Below, piece by piece: positions 45,061-54,146 of a DNA stretch of 64,000 nucleotides. Below the pieces are notes generated by a model, which worked only from the letters and a program-made list of their open reading frames with translations, was not told the origin of the DNA and did not search any database. The DNA comes from Arthrobacter crystallopoietes. Lineage in GTDB: Bacteria > Actinomycetota > Actinomycetes > Actinomycetales > Micrococcaceae. A program made the translations under genes and the position numbers. How positions within the stretch are numbered: the stretch's first letter is position 1; every line of letters begins with the position of its first letter. Location of the stretch: positions 2,852,001-2,916,000 of the forward strand of contig NZ_CP018863.1 of NCBI RefSeq assembly GCF_002849715.1. The letters are read 5' to 3'.

Positions 45061-45591
45061 ATGCAATCCCTTGGGAACCCCTCAGCGAATACCTCTGCCA
45101 ACCGCGTCATGCCGTTCAAGGCGGGCAACCTCGGCATCGCCGTCATGGTGCTGGTCTTTCTTTTTGCGGTTGTTTTCGCCGCCAACCAGAACGATGTGAT
45201 CGGCTGGATCGTGGCCATCATCGCGCTCGGCTGGCTGCTGCTGGCTGCCTTCGTGGTGTTCAGCGTCCGCGGCGCCACCAAGAAGGCCAAGGAGAAGTTC
45301 GCCACGGCCCAGGCGGATTTCGCTGCCCAGCAGATGCCCAAGGGCTCCGCCGGCGGCACCGCCGTGGTGGAGGAGCAGGTGGCCAAGGCCAATGCCGTCC
45401 GGGACGAGAAGCTGGACCACAGCTTCAAGATCGTCCAGGTCCAAGCCAAGGTCGTCCGCGACTACCTGGGCAAGGACGAGGGCATGGTGGAGCGCGCCCT
45501 CGATACCATCGAGGTGACCGCCCACAACGGCCGCGGCATGATCCGCAAGAACGACGGCGAGGGTCCGGTTACGGGCACGGTTGTCAACTGA
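45061..45591 (+). CDS. Two-helix membrane protein with alpha-helical tail, hypothetical
   Basis: 176 residues. A polar N-terminus is followed by two hydrophobic helices (LGIAVMVLVFLFAVVFAA; GWIVAIIALGWLLLAAFVVFSV), then a charged, mostly helical cytoplasmic tail (ATKKAKEKFATAQADFAAQ ... VQVQAKVVRDYLGKDEGMVERALDTIEVT). I do not recognise a named family. It is in line with xthA (26-base gap) and may be co-transcribed with it. Confidence 0.75.
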   Translation: MQSLGNPSANTSANRVMPFKAGNLGIAVMVLVFLFAVVFAANQNDVIGWIVAIIALGWLLLAAFVVFSVRGATKKAKEKFATAQADFAAQQMPKGSAGGTAVVEEQVAKANAVRDEKLDHSFKIVQVQAKVVRDYLGKDEGMVERALDTIEVTAHNGRGMIRKNDGEGPVTGTVVN

Positions 45592-45617
45592 GCTGCGGGC
45601 TTGGGTAAGGTAGTCGA

Positions 45618-46499
45618 GTGAGTTTGGCATCCGAGGGCATCGTTCAGGAATCCGGTACTGCAGCAGGCGGAGCAGGCATCGCGGTTAGGCAAAAATTGCG
45701 GATCGCCACCGTCAATGTCAATGGCATCAGGGCCGCGTACAAGCGCGGCATGGAAGCCTGGCTGGCGGAGCGCGATGTGGACATTTTGTGCCTGCAGGAA
45801 GTCCGGGCACCTGACGCTATTGTGCGTGAACTGCTCGGGGACGGCTGGCACATCCTGCACGCCGAAGCCGAAGCGAAGGGCCGTGCCGGCGTCGCCATCG
45901 CCTCCCGCACCGCCCCGGTGGCCACGCGGGACCACATCGGCGACGACTACTTCGTTACCTCCGGCCGCTGGGTCGAAGCGGACTTCGAGATCCCGTCCGA
46001 CGGCGGCACGAAGACTTTGACCGTGGTCAGCGCCTACGTCCATTCCGGCCAGGTGGATAGCCCGAAGCAGGTGGACAAGTACCGCTTCCTGGACGTCATG
46101 GGCAACCGCCTGACGGAGCTGAAGACCACCAAGGACTACGCGCTGGTGGTCGGTGACCTCAACGTCGGCCACACCACCCTGGACATCAAGAACTGGAAGG
46201 GCAACGTCAAGAAGTCCGGCTTCCTCCCGGAGGAACGGGCCTACTTCGACCGCTTCTTCGGCGACGAGCACGGCTGGCGGGACGTGCACCGTTCCCTCGC
46301 CGGCGAGGTCGCCGGTCCGTACACCTGGTGGTCGTGGCGGGGGCAGGCTTTCGATAACGACGCCGGTTGGCGCATCGATTACCACATGGCCACCCCGGAG
46401 CTCGCCGCCGTCGCGTCCGACGCCGTTGTTGACCGCGCCGAGACCTACGACGCGCGCTTCTCAGACCACGCACCCTTGGTAGTGGACTACCGCTTCTAG
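45618..46499 (+). CDS. xthA: Exodeoxyribonuclease III (AP endonuclease family)
   Basis: 293-residue Mg-dependent exonuclease/AP endonuclease acting in base excision repair. Conserved blocks of the ExoIII fold: TVNVNGIRAAYKRGM, ILCLQEVRAPD (catalytic Glu), VVGDLNVGHTTLDIKN (catalytic Asp-x-Asn), YTWWSWRGQAFDNDAGWRIDYHMA, and FSDHAPLVVDYRF (catalytic Asp-His). The start is GTG 45618, with a polar 35-residue extension before the fold. trpS follows 15 bases later on the same strand. Confidence 0.94.
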   Translation: MSLASEGIVQESGTAAGGAGIAVRQKLRIATVNVNGIRAAYKRGMEAWLAERDVDILCLQEVRAPDAIVRELLGDGWHILHAEAEAKGRAGVAIASRTAPVATRDHIGDDYFVTSGRWVEADFEIPSDGGTKTLTVVSAYVHSGQVDSPKQVDKYRFLDVMGNRLTELKTTKDYALVVGDLNVGHTTLDIKNWKGNVKKSGFLPEERAYFDRFFGDEHGWRDVHRSLAGEVAGPYTWWSWRGQAFDNDAGWRIDYHMATPELAAVASDAVVDRAETYDARFSDHAPLVVDYRF

Positions 46500-47585
<1,086 letters not shown>

Positions 47586-47587
47586 CA

Positions 47588-48217
47588 ATGTGCCAGCACG
47601 GGCTGCAGGTGGACCCCGGCGTCGCTCCGGACGGCGGCGTCCGTCCGGCTGCCCTGCCCGAGGTGGGCTGCGCCGGCGTCGTTATTGGTATTCCTGAGCC
47701 GCTGGCTGGCGACCTTGAAGGCTGGCGTGCCTCGTTCGGCGACCCGATGGCCGCCGTCATCCCGCCGCACGTCACGCTGGTAACGACGACGCCGGTAGCT
47801 GACTGGGCTGCGACGACCGAGCACGTCCGCCGGATTGCCCGCAGCCAGCAGCCCTTCACGGTGGCCCTGCGCGGCACCGGCAGCTTCCGGCCGGTGTCGC
47901 CGGTGGTCTTCCTCAACATTGCCGAGGGCTTCGATGAGATCGTTGCGCTGCACCGGAAGCTGCAGGCGGGACCGTTGGCCCGGGAGCTGGAATTCGACTT
48001 CCACCCGCACATCACCGTGGCGCACGATGTCAGCGATGCAGGCATGGACGCGGCGGAAAATAAGCTTGCAGACTATGACGCTTCGTTCACCGTCAGTAGC
48101 ATGGGCCTGTACGAGCACGATTCGTCAGGAGTCTGGATACTGCGGGAAGAGCTGAGCTTTGGGACAGAAATCGGCGCAGAGAGCAGCGCGCAAGGCGACG
48201 GGCAGCGGCGGGAGTAA
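47588..48217 (+). CDS. 2'-5' RNA ligase / 2H phosphoesterase family protein
   Basis: 209-residue protein with the two His-x-Thr motifs of the 2H superfamily: PPHVTLVTTT (about residue 62) and FHPHITVAHDV (about residue 140). These act on cyclic phosphate or 2'-5' linkages in RNA or nucleotides. Its natural role in bacteria is mostly unknown. It starts 2 bases after trpS, and its last 59 bases overlap the YihY-type gene in another frame, so translational coupling of all three is likely. Confidence 0.88.
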   Translation: MCQHGLQVDPGVAPDGGVRPAALPEVGCAGVVIGIPEPLAGDLEGWRASFGDPMAAVIPPHVTLVTTTPVADWAATTEHVRRIARSQQPFTVALRGTGSFRPVSPVVFLNIAEGFDEIVALHRKLQAGPLARELEFDFHPHITVAHDVSDAGMDAAENKLADYDASFTVSSMGLYEHDSSGVWILREELSFGTEIGAESSAQGDGQRRE

Positions 48218-49304
48218 AACCGAAACACCGCATCCGCTCGAACGGCAGAAGCTGAAAGTCGCCGAGCTGGAAAAGCGGCGTGCCTTCGTCCGGGCCCGGC
48301 GCCAAGGCTCCACCGCCAAGACCCTACTGGCCGCCATGCAGTACCTGCTGGCGAAAGCGCACGCGCGGCGGGCCATGCGGGTCTGGATGCTCTACAGCAT
48401 GCGCCACGGCCCGCTCATGGCCGCAGGCAGCGCCTACAACATGTTCTTCTCCGTGGCGGCGATGCTGGTGGCGGGATTCTCCATCTTCGGCCTCATCGCC
48501 TCCGGAAACCGCGACCTGCAGCTGGCGGTGGTGGAAGTGGTCAATGATTCCACACCCGGGCTGATCAATACCGGCGACGGCGGCCTGGCCAAGCCGGAAC
48601 AACTCTTCTCCCAGAGCGGCGCCTTCGGCATCACGCTGATCATTTCCACGGCCGCCATGATCCTGACCTCCCTGGGCTGGATTGCGGGCCTGCGCGAAGG
48701 GATGCGTGGCGTCTTCGGGCTCCCGCCGCTGCAGGGGAATCCACTTCTGATCAAGCTCAAAGACGTGGGCACCCTGCTGTTGCTGGGGGTGGCGCTGATG
48801 CTGACCTCGGCCGTGGCCGGCATTGCGAACACCGCGCTGGACCTGATCATCAACCTGCTCCATTTCGACGGCGGCGCAGTGGTTCCGCTGACGAAGATCA
48901 CCGCAGTGCTGGTCATGCTGCTGCTGGACATGGTGGCCGCCGTGGTGCTGTTCCGGATCGCCTCGGGGGTCCGCATGCCGCGCAGCATCATGTTCCAGGC
49001 CGCCCTGATCGCCGGGATCGGCAGTACCGTGCTGCGGTACTTCGCGTCGGATCTGCTGGGCACCGTGGGAAACAACCCGCTGCTGGCGCCGTTCGCGGTG
49101 ATCCTGGGCCTGTTTGTCTGGTTCTATTTCCTCAGCCAGGTGTACCTGATAGCGACAGCGTGGGGCGCCATCGGCAAGGCGGACCTGCACGCACGCGAAC
49201 AGGCCGGCGGCCGGACACACGGCTTCCTGTCCCTGCGCCGGCGCGCCCACCTGAAGCAGGACGAGAACCTGGAGCACGCGCTCGGCGGAGCCAGCGTCCC
49301 CTAA
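48159..49304 (+). CDS. YihY/virulence factor BrkB family membrane protein
   Basis: 381-residue membrane protein, six helices, with a basic 90-residue N-terminus. Family marks include SMRHGPLMAAGSAYNMFFSVAAMLV, ILTSLGWIAGLREGMRGVFG and a C-terminal FAVILGLFVWFYFLSQVYLIATAWGA. The start is TTG 48159, inside the preceding gene; GGGAAGA is upstream. BrkB/YihY proteins were once called ribonuclease BN by mistake and have no proven activity. Fewer than 10 bases separate it from the convergent hydrolase gene. Confidence 0.88.
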   Translation: MGQKSAQRAARKATGSGGSKTETPHPLERQKLKVAELEKRRAFVRARRQGSTAKTLLAAMQYLLAKAHARRAMRVWMLYSMRHGPLMAAGSAYNMFFSVAAMLVAGFSIFGLIASGNRDLQLAVVEVVNDSTPGLINTGDGGLAKPEQLFSQSGAFGITLIISTAAMILTSLGWIAGLREGMRGVFGLPPLQGNPLLIKLKDVGTLLLLGVALMLTSAVAGIANTALDLIINLLHFDGGAVVPLTKITAVLVMLLLDMVAAVVLFRIASGVRMPRSIMFQAALIAGIGSTVLRYFASDLLGTVGNNPLLAPFAVILGLFVWFYFLSQVYLIATAWGAIGKADLHAREQAGGRTHGFLSLRRRAHLKQDENLEHALGGASVP

Positions 49305-49308
49305 GCCG

Positions 49309-50088
49309 TCAGCTCAGCGGGTCTTCGGTGTCCAGGTACTGGTTGGCCCAGGCGGCGATCAGCAGGCCGGCCCGGTCCGTCTGGTCCCGGTCGGTGAGCA
49401 TGTGGTTGCTGCCTTCGAGCGAGATGAATGATTTGGGGTGCTTGGCCGCGGCGAAGATCTCTCCGGCGTTCTCCACGCCCACGGTGTTGTCGGTGGGGGA
49501 GTGCATGACCAGCAGCGGCCGGTCCAGGTTGCTGATGCAGCCGGTCAGATCGGTACGGCGCAGATCTTCCACCAGTTGCCGGCGGATTTCGAGCCGTTTG
49601 CCGCCCAAGGTGATTTCGGCCGAGCCGGTGCGCTCGACGTCGTCAATCTCTTCGTCGAAAAGGTGCGTGACATGGTCCGGCCGGAAGGGCGCGGCCACGG
49701 TGGCCACGGCCTTGACCTCATCGAGGCCGCCGACGGCGCCCAGCACCGCGGCCCCGCCGAGGGAGTGGCCGATCAGCAGCGAGATCCGGCGCCCGCTCTC
49801 GCGCATGAACGCCGCAGCACTGCCGATGTCCGCCATCTTGGTGGAGAAGGTGGCCGCCGACCAGTCCCCGGTGGAGCCGCCCAGGCCCGCGGCATCGTAG
49901 CGCAGCACGCCGATACCGTGCCTGGCCAGTGCCTTGGAGATCCGCGCCGCCGCCGCACTGTTCTTGCCGAGCGTGAAGCCGTGGCAGAACAGCGCCCAGG
50001 CCCGCACTTCGCCGTCGGGAATATCCAGGACCCCGGCCAGCGTGGTGCCGCCGACCCCGGGGAAGCTCACTTTCTCGAACGTGGTCAT
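49309..50088 (-). CDS. Alpha/beta hydrolase
   Basis: 259-residue serine hydrolase. The nucleophile elbow is IGHSLGGAA (Ser near residue 108), the acid probably Asp in HSPTDNTVG and the base His in GSNHMLTD. The oxyanion hole region is LFCHGFTLGKNS. This subgroup resembles the osmotically regulated-protein-associated hydrolases of actinobacteria; the substrate is unknown. It ends convergently against the YihY-type gene and starts at ATG 50086-50088. Confidence 0.9.
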   Translation of the reverse strand: MTTFEKVSFPGVGGTTLAGVLDIPDGEVRAWALFCHGFTLGKNSAAAARISKALARHGIGVLRYDAAGLGGSTGDWSAATFSTKMADIGSAAAFMRESGRRISLLIGHSLGGAAVLGAVGGLDEVKAVATVAAPFRPDHVTHLFDEEIDDVERTGSAEITLGGKRLEIRRQLVEDLRRTDLTGCISNLDRPLLVMHSPTDNTVGVENAGEIFAAAKHPKSFISLEGSNHMLTDRDQTDRAGLLIAAWANQYLDTEDPLS

Positions 50089-50138
50089 GGTGCTCCTGTC
50101 TGGCCGTGAAGCCGGAATGCGGGCGGATGGTTAAAAGC

Positions 50139-50173
50139 GTAAGGTGCCGATTCCTGACGAATCGGCACCTTAC
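50139..50173. terminator. Terminator downstream of sdhB, perfect 15-bp stem
   Basis: GTAAGGTGCCGATTC (50139-50153), loop CTGAC, GAATCGGCACCTTAC (50159-50173). On the minus strand it lies about 50 bases after the sdhB stop. Confidence 0.85.
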
Positions 50174-50223
50174 GGATGCTGGCAGGTCGTAAGGACCTGA
50201 CGGACCCGGCAAGCCGGGACGGA

Positions 50224-51012
50224 TCAGATCTTGCGGTTCAGCACGGCGTTCTTGACCTCGGCGATCGCCTTCGTCACCTGGATGCCGCGCGGGCAGGCCT
50301 CGGTGCAGTTGAAGACGGTGCGGCAGCGCCACACGCCTTCCTTGTCGTTGAGGATCTCCAGGCGCATGTCGCCGGCGTCGTCTCGCGAGTCGAAGATGAA
50401 GCGGTGCGCGTTGACGATAGCGGCCGGGCCGAAGTACTGGCCGTCGGTCCAGAAGACAGGGCAGGACGAGGTGCACGCAGCGCACAGGATGCACTTGGTG
50501 GTGTCGTCGAAACGCTCGCGGTCCTCGGCGGACTGCAGGCGCTCACGCGTCGGCTCGTGGCCCGAGTTGATCAGGAACGGCATGATCTCGCGGTAGGACT
50601 GGAAGAACGGCTCCATGTCCACGATCAGGTCCTTCTCCACCGGCAGGCCCTTGATCGGCTCGACGAGGATGGGCTTGGACGTGTCCAGGTCCTTCAGCAG
50701 CGTCTTGCAGGCCAGGCGGTTGCGGCCGTTGATGCGCATGGCATCGGAGCCGCAGACGCCGTGGGCGCAGGAACGGCGGAAGGAAACCGAGCCGTCGTGC
50801 TCCCACTTGGCCTTGTGCAGGGCGTCCAGCACGCGGTCCGTTCCGTACATGGTGAGAACGAACTCGTCCCAGCGGGCTTCTTCCGAAACCTCGGGATCGT
50901 ACCGGCGAACCTTCAGCGTGATGTCGAAGCTCGGGATTTCCCCTCCGCCGCCGACCCCGGGGGCCAGCTCGACCTTTGACGGTCCTTCGGGAATTTCGGT
51001 CGGGGTGCTCAT
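50224..51012 (-). CDS. sdhB: Succinate dehydrogenase iron-sulfur subunit
   Basis: 262-residue subunit passing electrons from the flavoprotein to quinone. All three clusters are visible: [2Fe-2S] in RRSCAHGVCGSDAMRINGRNRLAC, [4Fe-4S] in CILCAACTSSCP, and [3Fe-4S] in CRTVFNCTEACPRGI. The ATG overlaps the sdhA stop by one base. Last gene of the sdhCDAB operon, membrane-peripheral on the cytoplasmic side. Confidence 0.98.
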   Translation of the reverse strand: MSTPTEIPEGPSKVELAPGVGGGGEIPSFDITLKVRRYDPEVSEEARWDEFVLTMYGTDRVLDALHKAKWEHDGSVSFRRSCAHGVCGSDAMRINGRNRLACKTLLKDLDTSKPILVEPIKGLPVEKDLIVDMEPFFQSYREIMPFLINSGHEPTRERLQSAEDRERFDDTTKCILCAACTSSCPVFWTDGQYFGPAAIVNAHRFIFDSRDDAGDMRLEILNDKEGVWRCRTVFNCTEACPRGIQVTKAIAEVKNAVLNRKI

Positions 51013-52799
51013 TAGTACTTCCTCACCATCGGTTCGTAGCGCGTGAATACAACCGGCTTCGTTTCCAGACGGATACCGGCGACAGACTCGGACGTGGCCA
51101 AGTCATCCTTGTATGCCATGGAGTGCTTCATGAACTTTTCGTCATTGCGGTCCGGGAAGTCTTCCCGGAAGTGGCCACCGCGGGATTCCTCGCGGTGCAG
51201 GGCGGCAACGGTCATGACCTGGGCCATGTCCAGCAGGAAGCCCAGTTCCACGGCTTCGAGCAGGTCCAGGTTGAAGCGGCGGCCGCGGTCCTGGATGCCG
51301 ATGTTCTTGTAGCGCTCACGCAGGGACGCGATCACATTCAGTGTTTCGTTCAGGGTCTGCTCGGTGCGGAAGACCTGGACGTTGGCGTCCATGGTGTCCT
51401 GCAGTTCCTTGCGCAGCTGGGCAACGCGTTCGGTGCCGTTGGCCGCACGGACCTGTTCGATCAGATCGATCGTGAACTGATCGGCGTTTTCCGGAACCTC
51501 CACGTACTCCGCTACCTTGGCGTACTCGGCGGCGGCGATACCGGCGCGCTTGCCGAAGACGTTGATGTCCAGCAGCGAGTTGGTGCCCAGGCGGTTGGAG
51601 CCATGGACGGAGACGCAGGCTACCTCGCCGGCGGCGTAGAGGCCGGGGACAACCGTGTCGTTGTCCTGCAGCACCTCGGCCTTGATGTTGGTCGGGATGC
51701 CGCCCATCGCGTAGTGCGCGGTCGGGAACACCGGCACCGGCTCGGTGTACGGCTCCACGCCCAGGTAGGTGCGCGCGAACTCGGTGATGTCCGGGAGCTT
51801 GGCGTCGATGTGTGCCGGCTCCAGGTGGGTGAGGTCCAGCAGGACGTAGTCCTTGTTCGGGCCGCAGCCGCGGCCCTCGCGGACCTCGTTGGCCATGGAA
51901 CGGGCCACGATATCGCGGGGCGCAAGGTCCTTAATCGTCGGGGCATAGCGCTCCATGAAGCGTTCGCCGTCGGCGTTGCGCAGGATGCCGCCTTCGCCGC
52001 GCGCGGCTTCGGAGAGCAGGATGCCCAGGCCGGCCAGGCCGGTCGGGTGGAACTGGAAGAACTCCATGTCTTCCAGAGGGATGCCGCGGCGGAACGCGAT
52101 GCCCATGCCGTCACCGGTCAGGGTGTGGGCATTCGAGGTGGTCTTGAAGACCTTGCCCACGCCGCCGGAGGCGAAGACCACGGACTTAGCCTGGAAAACG
52201 TGGATCTCGCCGCTGGCGAGGTCATAGCTAACGACGCCGGCAACGCGCTTCTGCATGTAGGAGGTACCGTCTTCGCGGAGTGCTTCCTCCTCGACCAGGA
52301 GCAGATCCAGAACGTAGTACTCGTTGTAGAACTCAACGTTGTGCTTGACGCAGTTTTGGTACAGCGTCTGCAGGATCATGTGGCCGGTACGGTCGGCGGC
52401 GTAGCAGGCGCGGCGCACCGGGGACTTGCCGTGATCGCGTGTGTGTCCGCCGAAGCGGCGCTGGTCGATCTTGCCTTCGGGCGTGCGGTTGAAGGGCAGG
52501 CCCATCTTTTCCAGGTCCAGCACGGCGTCGATGGCTTCCTTCGCCATGACCTCGGCGGCGTCCTGGTCTACCAGGTAGTCGCCGCCCTTGACCGTGTCAA
52601 AGGTGTGCCACTCCCAGTTGTCTTCCTCCACGTTCGCCAGCGCAGCGCACATGCCGCCCTGGGCCGCACCGGTGTGGGAACGGGTGGGGTAAAGCTTGGT
52701 CAGTACTGCTGTTCGCGCGCGCTGGCCTGATTCAATGGCGGCGCGCATACCGGCGCCACCGGCACCGACAATAACGACGTCGTACTTATGGACCTGCAT
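51012..52799 (-). CDS. sdhA: Succinate dehydrogenase flavoprotein subunit
   Basis: 595 residues from ATG 52797-52799 (MQVHKYDVVIVGAGGAG); a TTG nine codons earlier is less likely. Covalent FAD is expected at the His of RSHTGAAQGGMCAAL. Further marks are FGGHTRDHGKSPVRRACYAADRTGH (substrate-binding His/Arg), ARGEGGILRNADGERFMERYAP, PTAHYAMGGIPTN and GEVACVSVHGSNRLGTNSLLD. It oxidises succinate to fumarate. It is separated from sdhD by 135 bases holding two hairpins. Confidence 0.98.
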   Translation of the reverse strand: MQVHKYDVVIVGAGGAGMRAAIESGQRARTAVLTKLYPTRSHTGAAQGGMCAALANVEEDNWEWHTFDTVKGGDYLVDQDAAEVMAKEAIDAVLDLEKMGLPFNRTPEGKIDQRRFGGHTRDHGKSPVRRACYAADRTGHMILQTLYQNCVKHNVEFYNEYYVLDLLLVEEEALREDGTSYMQKRVAGVVSYDLASGEIHVFQAKSVVFASGGVGKVFKTTSNAHTLTGDGMGIAFRRGIPLEDMEFFQFHPTGLAGLGILLSEAARGEGGILRNADGERFMERYAPTIKDLAPRDIVARSMANEVREGRGCGPNKDYVLLDLTHLEPAHIDAKLPDITEFARTYLGVEPYTEPVPVFPTAHYAMGGIPTNIKAEVLQDNDTVVPGLYAAGEVACVSVHGSNRLGTNSLLDINVFGKRAGIAAAEYAKVAEYVEVPENADQFTIDLIEQVRAANGTERVAQLRKELQDTMDANVQVFRTEQTLNETLNVIASLRERYKNIGIQDRGRRFNLDLLEAVELGFLLDMAQVMTVAALHREESRGGHFREDFPDRNDEKFMKHSMAYKDDLATSESVAGIRLETKPVVFTRYEPMVRKY

Positions 52800-52854
52800 A
52801 CCAGATGCTCTTTCTGTTGAAACCAAATGTTCTTCACGGGGTTGATGCTGCCCT

Positions 52855-52929
52855 GGGCGCTGCCCCGACGGCAGCGCCCGCGGCGCCCTGCTGGATGTTC
52901 TGCCGGCCGCGTTTCCGAGGCGGCCGGCA
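52855..52929 (-). terminator. Two G+C hairpins between sdhD and sdhA
   Basis: GGGCGCTGCC-CCGAC-GGCAGCGCCC (52855-52879) and TGCCGGCCGC ... GCGGCCGGCA (52901-52910 with 52920-52929) are both perfect 10-bp stems. They follow sdhD on the minus strand and lack U-runs, so processing or partial termination within the operon is possible. Confidence 0.7.
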
Positions 52930-52934
52930 CCGAA

Positions 52935-53405
52935 TTACGGTGCGGGGCAGAAGGAAGGCAGCAGTTCAGCAGCGGCGTTCGGCGGGCACGGATCGAAGGT
53001 GAAGATCACGAGGGTGCCGAGCACAATGATGACGGCCGTGGCCGCGTAGAGCACGGACTTGAGCCAGAAGCGCGTGCCGTCCTTGTCCGCGTAGTCGTTG
53101 ATGATGGTGCGGACACCGTTGGTGCCGTGCAGCATGGCCAGCCACAGCATGGCCAGGTCCCAGATCTGCCAGAACGGGTCGGCCCACTTGCCGGCCACGA
53201 AGCCGAAGTCGATGGCGTGGACGCCCTCGCCGACCATGAGGTTCACAAACAGGTGGCCGAAGACCAGGACAACCAGCACGAGGCCCGAAACGCGCATGAA
53301 CAGCCATGCGAGCATTTCGAAGTTGCCGCGGGAGCTGCCATGGCGGGTGTACTTGGGTGCAACGCGACCGGAGCGCGGTGCCTGGATTTCAGATGTAACT
53401 GCCAT
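52935..53405 (-). CDS. sdhD: Succinate dehydrogenase membrane anchor subunit
   Basis: 156-residue anchor with three helices (LAWLFMRVSGLVLVVLVFGHLFVNL, FWQIWDLAMLWLAMLHGTNGVRTII, SVLYAATAVIIVLGTLVIF). His in GHLF and in MLHGTNG are likely heme/quinone-site residues. Start ATG 53403-53405 (MAVTSEI); earlier in-frame starts lie inside sdhC. It begins two bases after the sdhC stop. Confidence 0.93.
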   Translation of the reverse strand: MAVTSEIQAPRSGRVAPKYTRHGSSRGNFEMLAWLFMRVSGLVLVVLVFGHLFVNLMVGEGVHAIDFGFVAGKWADPFWQIWDLAMLWLAMLHGTNGVRTIINDYADKDGTRFWLKSVLYAATAVIIVLGTLVIFTFDPCPPNAAAELLPSFCPAP

Positions 53406-53407
53406 GA

Positions 53408-53791
53408 TTAGTGACCCCCGGTGAATGCGAGCGTAAGGTGACGGATCAGGAACGGAACCATGACGAGAACCCACAGCCCGACAACGCCCCACAGCAGCTG
53501 CGCCTGGTACTTCGGGCCCTTCTTCCAGAAGTCCACGAGGATGACACGCAGACCGTTAAAGGCGTGGAACACGATGGCTGCTACCAGTCCCGCTTCCAGA
53601 ACGGCCATGAACGGGTTCTTATACGTGGCTATAACGACGTTGTATGCCTCCGGCGATACGCGTACCAGCGCGGTGTCCAGTACGTGTACTAAGAGGAAGA
53701 AAAAAATTGCGACGCCGGTGACGCGGTGTCCTACCCATGACCACATGCCTTCTCGGCCGCGGTAGAGGGTGCCTGCTGGTGTCTTCGACAC
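53408..53791 (-). CDS. sdhC: Succinate dehydrogenase cytochrome b556 subunit
   Basis: 127-residue membrane subunit, three helices. Family motif GMWSWVGHRVTGVAIFFFLLVHVLDTALV includes the Ser and Arg of the quinone site and the heme His; the second motif is VFHAFNGLRVILVDF. The start is GTG 53789-53791 with GGAGG eight bases upstream, replacing a longer in-frame start. First gene of the leftward sdhCDAB operon. Confidence 0.93.
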   Translation of the reverse strand: MSKTPAGTLYRGREGMWSWVGHRVTGVAIFFFLLVHVLDTALVRVSPEAYNVVIATYKNPFMAVLEAGLVAAIVFHAFNGLRVILVDFWKKGPKYQAQLLWGVVGLWVLVMVPFLIRHLTLAFTGGH

Positions 53792-53823
53792 TGAATTAAC
53801 CTCCCTGCATCGCAAGGGCGCTA

Positions 53824-53864
53824 GCGTGGTTTCCACGCAGAGTTACGCCATGCGAGAGCGCTCT
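53824..53864 (-). promoter_or_regulatory. Palindromes in the sdh leader
   Basis: AGAGCGCTCT (53855-53864) and hairpin GCGTGG-TTT-CCACGC (53824-53838) lie between the promoter and the sdhC start. They could be operator or leader-RNA structure; no family is recognised. Confidence 0.35.
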
Positions 53865-53876
53865 TCGTTCAAGACT

Positions 53877-53905
53877 AATCTAGGCTTCGCTCAGGGCTTA
53901 TTCAA
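53877..53905 (-). promoter_or_regulatory. Promoter of sdhCDAB
   Basis: On the minus strand TTGAAT (53900-53905), 17 bases, TAGATT (53877-53882). Good sigma-70-like match about 85 bases before the sdhC start. Confidence 0.65.
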
Positions 53906-53915
53906 TTTGAAGACA

Positions 53916-53927
53916 CTCACATGTGAG
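53916..53927. promoter_or_regulatory. CTCACATGTGAG palindrome upstream of the sdh promoter
   Basis: Perfect 12-base palindrome ten bases upstream of the sdh -35. It has the half-sites of a CRP-type site in reversed order (TCACA..TGTGA overlap), so it is not a normal CRP/GlxR site. Candidate operator for an unknown factor. Confidence 0.4.
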
Positions 53928-54146
53928 CTTTTTAACAGCGGCGCTGTCATGTAGGCCTGATCCGCGCGAAATAGGGGCAGATTGAGGCATTTAGGCCATT
54001 AAAACGTGTCCTATTCCCGGCCTCAAAAACAGGCTGCAACGTCCGAACCGGGCGTTCACGCTGCGGACGGGCCTTGACAGGGGCGTGCGCCAGATCCCTC
54101 CACAGGATGAGTACACCCGGCGCCGGTCTGGTCTACCTTTGAAGTG
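53928..54146. other. Divergent sdhC-manC spacer, remaining part
   Basis: No supported gene. A TACCTT (54134-54139) seven bases before ATG 54147 could be the -10 of a leaderless manC message, with weak GTACAC 17 bases upstream. TTGACA at 54074 has no matching -10 at normal spacing. Confidence 0.4.
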
